Below, piece by piece: positions 10,801-19,639 of a DNA stretch of 64,000 bases. The notes beneath the pieces were generated by a model. That model had not been told where the DNA came from. It did no database searches and was given only the letters and a program-made list of their open reading frames with translations. The translations under genes and the position numbers were made by a program. Position 1 is the first letter of the stretch. Every line of letters starts with the position of its first letter. The stretch is from Apoderus coryli (taxonomy: Eukaryota; Arthropoda; Insecta; Coleoptera; Attelabidae), in assembly GCA_911728435.2 (NCBI GenBank), contig OU452210.1, positions 3,720,001-3,784,000 on the forward strand, written 5' to 3'.

Positions 10801-11543
10801 TCCGCCGCCGTCAATGTATCATCCAGTATTTTAAGTAGTGCCGTGGAGCAGCTGTGACCCCGACGAAATCCCGACTGGACCTCCGGCAACAACCCATGCT
10901 CATCCAGATATTTCTTCATCTGACAGCACATTACTCTTTCAATGACCTTTGAGAGTGTTGGGAGTATACTAATCGGTCGAAGATCTTTTAGTGTTGAAGG
11001 TTTTTTAGTTTTAGGGATCGGAATAACGTTAGCTTGTTTCCAGCATGTTGGAAAATTCCTCGTTTCTATACAGTAATTAACCAAATGTAGTATAAAAGGT
11101 GTAATAAATGGGCAACTACGTACTAGCATATCGATACTGATCTTATCACTGCCAACAGCATCCGATTTAATCCCCAATAACGCATCAATTATATCTCCAT
11201 GATCCACCATTGTGAATTCAAAGTTAATATCAGCCCTAAGTTTGTTAGTCAAATAAAAATTCATGGTCTCTGGGTCTGGATTGCTGGAGGGGGTGGAAAT
11301 AAAAAAGTTATTAATATTTTCAACATTATGAAGGGAAGACGGTATTGTTATATTATCTTTTGCATAAACATTTAGGTCACGTAATAACTTCCACTTTTAT
11401 TTTCAGTAACATTCATCCATGCATCGCTGAGGTTGCGTAATATCCGAAATAAAATAGTAAATAAGGTGGAGACGCTGGGCTTGAGAAAAACACCTATGGG
11501 GCTTTTTCTTGAACAGATGGGTTTGGAAAACGAACTTTTCTGA
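7847..11543 (+). CDS. ARL6IP5: PRA1 family protein 3 (ARL6IP5/JWA-like), three exons
   Basis: Exons 7847-8040, 8332-8549 and 11407-11543 join to 549 nt, giving 182 aa (human ARL6IP5 has 188). Donors are GTAAGT and GTAGTT; acceptors end TTTCAG. The protein is a small ER membrane protein of the prenylated-Rab-acceptor family that acts in trafficking and binds Arl6/EAAC1-type partners in vertebrates. Family marks are [19 protein letters not shown], the very conserved [17 protein letters not shown], two pairs of hydrophobic membrane segments (about residues 53-90 and 107-140), then [14 protein letters not shown] and the GLRKTPMG motif near the end. The third exon was found only by reading past an antisense LINE that fills most of intron 2. 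The start ATG fits the family's short N-terminus. Confidence 0.92.
8550..9256. other. ARL6IP5 intron 2, left part
   Basis: Non-coding intron sequence. Around 8780-8990 it has phrases that look like dispersed repeats (for example GGGGGTCCTTTTGGGGG), but no family was recognised. Confidence 0.4.
9257..11394 (-). mobile_element. 5'-truncated non-LTR retrotransposon (CR1/jockey type), antisense in ARL6IP5
   Basis: The minus-strand 3' end is a short (ATT)n run at about 9257-9283, next to a 3' UTR and the reverse-transcriptase frame (9657-11264). Codons stay open upstream to about 11393. The endonuclease part is absent, so this is a typical 5'-truncated copy. An ATT-repeat tail instead of poly-A is usual for CR1/L2-type LINEs. 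Confidence 0.8.
9657..11264 (-). CDS. LINE reverse transcriptase (truncated ORF2)
   Basis: The 535 residues form an uninterrupted reverse-transcriptase domain of the non-LTR type. In order it has [30 protein letters not shown] (fingers), [29 protein letters not shown] with the first catalytic Asp, [26 protein letters not shown] with the catalytic Asp pair, and a thumb region ending [18 protein letters not shown]. The apurinic endonuclease domain that should come first is missing. The open frame suggests a fairly young insertion. Clade assignment (CR1-like against jockey-like) is from general motif style and is not certain. Split long motifs are quoted only in part. Confidence 0.85.
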   Translation of the reverse strand: MNFYLTNKLRADINFEFTMVDHGDIIDALLGIKSDAVGSDKISIDMLVRSCPFITPFILHLVNYCIETRNFPTCWKQANVIPIPKTKKPSTLKDLRPISILPTLSKVIERVMCCQMKKYLDEHGLLPEVQSGFRRGHSCSTALLKILDDTLTAADQRRLTGFLLLDYTKAFDRIDHGLLLAVVGYLGFGDSAVSLLGTYLKDRSQVVVLGKAVSGSGILSTGVPQGSILGPILFSIYTSQLLKSLRHCSAHLYADDTQLYMSFLPADIDETKHQFDEDLGRLIGASRNHCLEINPGKSQLLLLGPPRARATYCEDFSLTVEGFTLNCTSTVKDLGLMVDAELRFTEHVSVCIKKAFYNLKMIYSQRKLLTAPLKKLLCDSLVLSHFNFGDVVYGPCLSSIDKRRIQLMQNSCVRLITGLRGRDRGVSAKITELGWLTMNQRRHLHALACFNKIIFSKTPEYLFGKLRFGGAVHSIDTRNGRIITPPMHSTTLFERSFSYTIAKLYNALPDRVACLSGPSFKTAARIFIVNNNYCI

Positions 11544-12903
11544 GTTCCAGTGTAAATTTAAGAGTATCTTGTATAAGCAAGTTTATGGAGATAAAAATTT
11601 GCAATAATGCACTGCAATATATATTTGACTCAATTTTACCAAATGAATTATTTATTACTCATTGTAAAATTGCACTAGTGGATCTAATGATATACACATA
11701 TAGCCAAAGAGCAATAGTTTAGTTTTATAAAAGCTACTCAGACGATGATGACTATGCATAATCTTTTTTTGATAAGAATTTGAGGAGAAAAATGTTCTAA
11801 ATTTTCTTGATGATAAAATTATATGCGAATTGAAAATAATGATTAATAATCCTCTTGAGCATAATTCGAATTCGGTCTTGTTAAAATAATATTGGAAGAC
11901 ACGTTTTACCACCACCAAACCAAAACACTTTTCATCTTCGCTAACACTTTAGCGAAACGCGTGTCGACGTTAAAAATGTGTTTTGGTGAAGTCCAATTAC
12001 TCTACGCTAAAATTTCTACTCATCGATTATTGTTATAGGTATAGGTACTAATGTAATGTAAATTCAGAGCTCATCGTCTGCGTCTGTTGGTTATGTCTAA
12101 TGTTTATGATATATATAATATAGCTGTATTTAATTAGTGCTTTAATTGCGTATGTTGCTTATAGAAAATCGATATATATATATATAAAAATATACATTAT
12201 TTTTTGTTTTCTATTTAAATTTTGTACTATACTATATATATATTCAGTTAAAAGTTTTTTTTTTAATTCTATATAAGTAATACACATTAGATTTAGATCA
12301 TTCTATACAATTGCAACAAGCACATTGATGTTTATCATCATTTTGAGTTTACTTGTCTCAACTTCTCCTAACTCGAAAATACGATCTTCATCAATATTGT
12401 GTCCAACGATGACGAAACCGATCTGTTTTCTGAATGTTTAAAGACCAATGCACAAATACGGGTTTCCGAAAGGTTTTGAGCCCCAAAATAAAGATTGTGT
12501 TATTTGTCAAAATTATTGTGGTACCTCGATGCTGTCGTTTTTGTAAAAATGGGAAAAAATAATTTGGTGAAATTCTTGTGTATATATATACGCCTACTCA
12601 AATTAAAACTATGTACACTGTTTAGAGGGACCATGTAGTAACTTCCTAATTGTTTTTTAGGCCTCTGAGTCTCGAATAATCTGGGATACTGTTTATGTCC
12701 ATGCTGCCAAGGCCCTGCTATAGCAGTCCCAATTCCCAGGTATAATCCACCGTTGAATTGTTACACTTCTTCTCATCCGAGCCAGTTCATATCCACCAAG
12801 GTTCCTGTTAAAGCTTCCTATCAGTTGAGGGCAGTTCAATTTAATATATTTGAAGTGTTGCAATACAAATTAGAATGGTGTATCTAATTTCGGTGGTATT
12901 TTA
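11544..12903. other. ARL6IP5 3' flank and intergenic DNA
   Basis: This follows the ARL6IP5 stop. AT-rich, with no supported gene. A hammerhead-like fragment lies near 11932-11973 (stem-loop TAGCGAAACGCGTGTCGAC on the plus strand), but its CUGANGA box is lost. No clear polyadenylation signal could be picked out. Confidence 0.4.
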
Positions 12904-13038
12904 ATGACGGAGATTCCGACGGACAAAGAATTTCCTCAGAAATACGACGACAATCAAGAAATCGCTGATAAGATTCCCCTTCGCGTGACGAAATGTTCAC
13001 TGCATTTTAAAACACATGACTACATTCACAATAAGTAA
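12904..13038 (+). pseudogene. Possible THAP-like fragment (44 aa)
   Basis: A short frame from ATG to TAA reads ...VTKCSLHFKTHDYIHNK. CSLHF-x3-DY resembles the second half (C-x2-H-F) of a THAP domain. The first cysteine pair is absent, so this is at best a broken remnant. Confidence 0.25.
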
Positions 13039-13596
13039 TTGCTTTCTTTAATTCGAATTAAAATTTGAGGTTTGATGGTAGTGTTTTCATAATGTTGGCT
13101 TCTTCTATTATATAAGCAAATTCTACCATTTCCTATGCGAGTTACAAGTCTTCTATGGAAATTTTTAATACTTTAGGCAATAGACATCATTTGAAAATTT
13201 GACAATGATCGTCGCTTTTGGCGAATTTTCAAACATTTCAAATGATTTTGAACGCTGGACACAAAATATTCGAACATGTCTGTCACTTTAAAACTTCTGG
13301 CGCAGCAAGATGCAAAAAAGAAAGATATTAGGATATAGACAAGTAGATAAGTTCATATAGAACCCTCCACTGTGACTGCATTTGACGCTCATTCAATTTA
13401 TATTTAATCTAAGATTTATCAAGAAATCGTTTATATTAGATATTTGACTTTCTTCTGACGTAGTTCGTTTAATCATAATTCCTTTAGAAATATAATGTAC
13501 CTGCTTATCTTAAAACCTGGTGCACAAAAGGTTATATTCTTGGCAACACTGGTCTATGTGAAGCTAAAAATGGGGTACCTATTAATACACGAAAAA

Positions 13597-13617
13597 CATT
13601 GTCTTTATAAGACAATG
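13597..13617. repeat. 21-bp CATTGTCTTT palindrome at the edge of a nested element
   Basis: Arms CATTGTCTTAT-type facing each other (CATTGTCTTTATAAGACAATG overall). The neighbouring P-like element inserted into its right arm edge (target acaatgg). Its own flanks do not match. Confidence 0.5.
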
Positions 13618-13618
13618 G

Positions 13619-14850
13619 CATTGTCTTTAAAAGGATAGTCTGTCAGCGCTATGTACCGGCAGGTGCTGGACTCTGGTGGCCAAACTTTGAAGTACGATTT
13701 ATGAATGAAAATCAAAATTCTCCTCTTTTACATATTTTGGTAGAGGGGAGCAGGCGCGAGTGACGACCTCTTCAAACACTGAAAAGTTCCCCTCTGTTAG
13801 TTTATTTCACTCGAATTAGGGTTGCCAGACCAGAAAATTTGATGTAGATGTTTCTCTACAACTAAGGTTGCCAGACCATACATTTTGAGGTAGGACAAAC
13901 AAAAATATTCGCACATAAAATTTGTTTGAAAAAGTATTCCGTACTTGGTCTACAAAATCTGCTATAAAAAGTTGATGAGCATAACAACGGGGTTACTGTA
14001 AAAAATGGGTAGTGAAAAATAGTATTTATTTAAGTAGATGTAGATATAGGTACAGGGTGTCATGAAATGACTACAACGCTTAACCACAAATTCCTCAACT
14101 AAAAATAAGCCAATCGAGGCAAATAGACATGTCATGTTGCTTCGATGTGCCTCTACAGGGCGCTAAAATTCTCAAATTAATATCGTTTTTTCTGAATAAT
14201 TTCGCCTTTATCGATTTCCATCGATTTAATTTTGGAATTAAGATTTAGTACTATAATTGATGTGTTTTGACGAAAATGTGATCTTTTGTTAATGCCAAGA
14301 AATTTAAAAATGGCTTGTGATTCGTAAATAAAAGTTTGCATTTTTGTTGTCCCTTGTACAAATGACTTTAATTATTTATCTGACACTAAGCGTTATTATG
14401 CACATTAACTTTATATAGCAGATTTTGTAGACCAAGTATGGAATAATTTTTAAAAACAAATTTTCTCTTTGAGTTTGTTCTAAAATATCTGCGATATAAA
14501 ATTAATGTAGTGCACATTTATAAGGCAGTAAAAAGGGCAAAAAACAAAAATATCTATATTTACATGGAGAGTTATTCTTTTCCAAGAGTGTCAGTTTTTT
14601 AACATTTATTCATTGTTTTATTAAGTATCGGTTTTACCAAAACAAACAACTTTGTAATTACTAAAGAACATTGTTTATTCCATAAACAGTAGAAATTAAA
14701 AACATGGCTCCCCCACTTTTCCACCAAAGTTACTACACATTTACTATAAAAACAAATTTATGAATGAACGACATTTTACGACAACGCCGTCTGGTTTTTT
14801 GAGACAGGTACTAATCAAGCGGAGACAGACTATGTTTATAAAGGACAATG
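13619..14850. mobile_element. P-like non-autonomous element, CATTGTC family (1232 bp)
   Basis: Left end CATTGTCTTTAAAAGGATAG then TCTGTCAGCGC; the right end read inward is CATTGTCCTTTATAAACATAG then TCTGTCTCCGC. These are imperfect inverted repeats of about 31 bp. Exact 7-bp duplications acaatgg flank it (13612-13618 and 14851-14857). Just inside the right end, ACGCCGTCTG and GGTACTAATCAAGC match the subterminal part of the 17792 family, so the two families are related. No transposase frame is present. Confidence 0.7.
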
Positions 14851-14858
14851 ACAATGGT

Positions 14859-17726
14859 CAAAGATTAATCTACACAATAGATAGTCAGCGTATATGGGAA
14901 ATAAAACAAAAATTGAAACTGTCTCGACACGAGCTACATCTATTAGAAAAACATGCAACCATGGACATTGTAGATGGCGTTATATGTATTGTGTTGAAAT
15001 AAAATAATCATATGGGCAATGTTAGACAAGGACGAGTATACTTTCCCCTACGAGGTGGGAGTTTGTTTTTATATTATAGGTATCATATATCTACTACTGT
15101 GCAGCAGTGTTTTTTGTTTAAAATTATATGGTATACGTATACCTATCTACGCAAAGATTAATGTGTATGGACGAAAATAAAAGAAATTACTATAATAGTA
15201 TAAATATACAGGGCTGGTTTATTAAATGTTTTAGACAATAATTTTAAATGACTAAAATAATATTATTTTAGTAATTTAATTTTAAATTTCGGATATAAGG
15301 ATGCATCAAAAAGTTATATTTAAATTAACGAAATTTGGCGTTATAGATAGGACTTCCGGTTATTACCTGATTCAGTTTTAAGGATCAAACTCAAACAGCA
15401 GATTCAACTTGTCGTTAACATTATGAAAAAATAAATCTCAGAGGCGGGTAAATTAAAGGGGCATACAGGCGTGAAATGCTACCCTAACTTTTTTATGCAC
15501 ATTTTTTGCGTGTGTTTCAATTCGGAGATGTAAAATCTAACAAATTATATACGTAATAAATGTATCCTTCTGTGATATTGATAGAAAGTCATCGTTATCG
15601 CGTAATATCGATTTTAAGAAATGTTAATATTAAAAAGGCTGTGCTTTTTACAAGTTGCTGAAGTAAATAAGGTTTGAAATTTCCAGCATGACAATAATTA
15701 TTTAAAAAAATACGGTTTCGAAATGCAGGATGTAAAAAATTAGAATTTTTAGTCTGTTTTTAATGAAAATTTAAATCTATTGAGAAATATGGTTCAGGGT
15801 TTTTGTGAAATGTATTTTACTCCAAAGATTCTACTCATCGATTATAACCGAATTAATTTACTCAAAAATATCTATACTAGTAAAATAACACAATTATCAC
15901 AATTAGGTTCAAATTCTGCAACGCCGAATTGAAAAAAAACTTACAGTCTCCCTAATATTGGTTTTTGTGCAATGATCATAAAACTTTAAAAAACTAACGA
16001 TTTATGTAGATTGTATTGTTAACACGTTTCGTAAAAAGCTTTAAAAACCCACCAACAGGGTGTTAAAAGTATCACGACAATAACTTTTTTCATGTTTTAA
16101 CAAGTACAATCGTCTGCTTCAGATTGATCCTTAAAAACTGAATAACAGTTTCTCTATATAAAAAAATAAAACTCGTAAATATCATCCCCAAACATTTAAT
16201 TTGATTACAATTACATAACACCATATTTGAAAGTAAATAAAAAAAAACAGCATTACCTATTTTGACAGATTTGCAAATTGCAAATCAAAGTATCTATGTA
16301 TACAGGGTGTTGCATAAGTACTTGTACAAACTTTAAAGGGTGATTCTTTGACTAATTTTAAGATACAAATTTCATATGTACATGGGTCCGCTACGGCTTG
16401 GTTTTCGAGATACAGGTAGTTCAAAAAGAATATTATATTTAGGATTATATGCTTGTTCAATAGCATCGCAATTTGGTGCAATTCGGGATACAGGTGTATT
16501 GATGACACCAGAGCTGTCAAAAGAACTAATAAAAAATACGAAAAATAACAAAATACAAATATCATTCAAAAGACAACAATGCACATAATAGTCGGTACCA
16601 AGCCAAATAGGTAGTAGGTAAATATAGATTTATTTTGTTTCGGGCTTGGGCTTGGCACCGACTTATTGTAATCAAAACTACCCACCAAACGGATACATTT
16701 AATTTTACGCAGATGCTCAAAATGTTAACTTTCTTTCATTAATAGACCTGTGAAGTGAGCTTACCTCTTACGCCCACGTATTAAGTACTAAGTTTCAGTT
16801 ATCAGTTATAATTTTTTATTTTCCAAGAAAGCGAAACGAGATATTTAAAACGGCATTGCGCCGCCCTCATGTATACCTCCGGGGGCGGCATCGAAAATCG
16901 CTACACGTCACAAACTTGTAAATGCTTAGAACTACCCCTATATCAAATTTCTATTTTCTATCTTTTTTGTTTCATACCCAAAGCCCTATTCCTACCGAAC
17001 TTATTATTTACCCGAAGAAACATTAAAAAGAAGTAAAATTTAAGTACCTAAACCGATAAAGTGGAACTTATACCTGATGAAGAGACAGACTATTATAATA
17101 GGTATACCTAATATAATATAGGTAGCACTGATAATTTTTTTATTATAGGTATTATAAGATCTACAACAATCTTGTTACATCTTTGCCACATTGTCTACGT
17201 GAAATATTTAGTCAAAAGTATGTTTCTATCTAAAAGCTTTTCATTTAACGATTGTTCGCCACTGATCATGGGACTGGTCTAGTCTTGAAACATGTATGAC
17301 ATGGATTAAATATTATTATATTAAATTTAATTCATAGAGATTAGGCTTTTATTTCAATACTGTACTTGTAATAAATCACCCTGTGTGTTTCTTTTACCGA
17401 CGAATTGGCAACAGCACGACACACCACATTCGCTTGTTTTTTTTTCTACCCTCCCTGCGTATCCCCTCCAGATTAATACAGAATTTCATCAATTTCTCTC
17501 TCTGACAATACAGCATTGCCGGTGCATATCTGTTGCAAATGATCTAAATAATTGTTATACGTTGCGTTTTGTTTTTGATATTAATAAACTACAAAACGGT
17601 TTCTGGCTGTGACAATACTGCTCTATGCTTTACACGCTAGTCTACGCCACGTAGTGGCAGGCATACTTAGAGATGTTCTGATTTTAATGCATTGGGCTGA
17701 CTATCTATTGTGTAGATTAATCTTTG
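14859..17726. mobile_element. P-like non-autonomous element, copy 2 (2868 bp)
   Basis: Nearly identical to 3552-6388, with the same perfect 31-bp TIRs (CAAAGATTAATCTACACAAT ... GTCAGC). Target duplication caatggt (14852-14858 and 17727-17733). The target lies across the duplicated flank of the element at 13619-14850, so copy 2 inserted next to that element after it arrived. Differences from copy 1 are small: an extra 28 bp near 16580, a few bases near 16042, and an extra segment near 17064. No transposase is visible. Confidence 0.75.
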
Positions 17727-17791
17727 CAATGGTAATAACAAAGCTTAACATTAATCTTTCCTTTGTGTACCACATGAATCTTTGGTAATAG

Positions 17792-17969
17792 CATTGTGTT
17801 TATTATAATATAGTGTGTCAGCGGTTGGTTAGTACATGTCAACTAACAACAGATGGTGTTATCATATACCAGAAATTTATTAATGAACGACTGAAGTTGA
17901 TAACGCCGTCTGTTGTTAGAAGATGGTACTAACCAAGCGCTGACACACTATATTATAATAAACACAATG
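17792..17969. mobile_element. Palindromic P-like MITE (178 bp)
   Basis: Both ends read inward as CATTGTGTTTATTATAATAT then AGTGTGTCAGC (31 bp) and stay similar for about 75 bp. The element is therefore almost entirely an inverted repeat that would fold on itself. Exact duplications gtaatag lie at 17785-17791 and 17970-17976. It is the complete reference copy for the fragment at 1-78 and the footprint at 7475-7506. Confidence 0.75.
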
Positions 17970-17976
17970 GTAATAG

Positions 17977-18605
17977 GTACCATTGTGTAAGTGTAATACG
18001 CAATAAGAAATTAAAATACACAGCACCATTAGGTATACCGTGGAGAGTAGACTTCTTTTTCTAGGACTATAGGGCCATCAAAGAACACAGCTACTCTTAA
18101 ACATGTTGCTTTTATAGAAATGTAAAAAATAATAGTTGTAATTCGTAATGATAATGTTGTGATACACTGGCAACCCTGCGGCTTCATAAAGCAAACATAA
18201 AAAAACCAAGGTCATTGCTACGCGCGCATTCCAAATTTCATATAGGTACTATTTATTATAGGTAGGTAGGTATGTGAATACGAAAATGTATTTTGAAATG
18301 ATTATTAGCAAAACTCAGTTTTTAATAGTTTTCAAATTTAAATTTATCCAAATTTTACTTTCCATACATACCTACCTATTACGATCGATTCCATATCGAT
18401 TTTAAAAATATGAAATATTTTTCACTTGTACTGCTATGCTGTTTCTCCATTACTCCCTGCAAAATTACACTAAAGGATGACTTTGTTGCCAAATTTTGAA
18501 ACACTTCGGAATATTGAGATAATAAGGTGATATTTAAAGTATGGACAAATCCCTACATTGATAATGATGCAAAGTTTAGGCAATATTACCATAATTAAGC
18601 AAAAT
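17977..18605. other. Intergenic, no gene seen
   Basis: AT-rich. A single CATTGTGT end occurs at about 17981. I found no coding sequence or RNA gene. Confidence 0.4.
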
Positions 18606-18637
18606 CATTGTCTTTATATAAGTTTATAAAAACAATG
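18606..18637. repeat. 32-bp P-like footprint flanked by gcaaaat/gcaaact
   Basis: It starts CATTGTCTTTATATAAG and ends TTTATAAAAACAATG, so it joins about 16-17 bases from each end of a CATTGTC-family element. The 7-bp flanks (18599-18605 and 18638-18644) differ at one position. Confidence 0.55.
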
Positions 18638-18644
18638 GCAAACT

Positions 18645-19639
18645 TAAGCTGATTTTTATACAGGTTAGTCAAATGTAAGAATTTCCGCCTTCTGCGCTTA
18701 TTTCTTCTTAAGTGATTTGAGAATGTTGTTATTCTTGTAACATTTAACAAGGTTCAAACTAAAAATATGTAATTTCAAACATAAACATTTTCAAGCACCA
18801 AAAGACTGGTGTTAATATTCTTAATACCGGTTTTATTTTACGCCAAATATCAGATTTTGCTTAACCTCATTTTACCGCCTGTTCCTTTAACAAAACTCAA
18901 TTCAACGTTCCAGTACTGAGCTAATAATGCAAGTGCGGTCGAAGAATATCTTCAGTTGAACTGGGAAAGTGGTGAAAATAATCGATTATCATCGCTAGTA
19001 TAATATTGAACTAAGAACTAAGGTATTTTAAGAATAAATTTTTTTGTGAACAGTAGAACAAACTGTCCACAGTCCAACATTATACAGTTTACAGTTCATC
19101 AAAATATTTTTGATTGTAACATTGACAACGCTGCGGCACGCAGAACGGACATTGACAAATCCTGCGCGGGAGTTTTATGTTTTAAGGCGCACAAGAAAGT
19201 AGTTGTAAATAAATGTATTACAATAAATTAGTAAAACATATTTATGAATAATCTCTAATTAATAATTTTATTGGTAATTCAACTAAATATTATATTTCAG
19301 TGCATCTTTTTATTAACTCATAAAATTTATTAAATTACTTTAGGGCATTTTGGCTTTCCATTAGCATTAACATCAAGTCGACTGCATGACGCCGAAAATC
19401 CCGCCAATTTTACTGGAAATTGCTTTAGTTTCTAGAAACTACATAGGTTGGCGTCATTAAAACGGCATTGTTAGTTATGTGTTCAAGGTTTGTGAAAGTT
19501 TAACAAGAAAACTACTGGTTTAGAAAGTAAATAATTAATGGTAAGTATTTCTAAATATATCACTTAATTATTGCGAATGTTTTTGGCGTATAAATTGTGC
19601 TATACACTACTAAATTAAGTTTATTGTGTCTATCTAGGT
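18645..19639 (+). promoter_or_regulatory. Upstream region and 5' leader of importin-9
   Basis: A good donor (ATTAATG|GTAAGTATTT, cut after 19540) and an acceptor (TCTATCTAG, ending 19637) suggest a 97-bp intron in the leader. In that case the spliced leader would place the ATG at 19538-19540, at the end of the first exon, just before the coding exon and out of frame with the main start. The transcription start is not determined. No other gene is seen. Confidence 0.4.

Noticed and set aside
11395..11543. First read as the 5' continuation of the antisense LINE frame
   Set aside because: The plus strand here encodes the conserved HASLRLRN and TPMG motifs of ARL6IP5 after a proper acceptor, and the LINE frame hits a stop. 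It is the last exon of the host gene.
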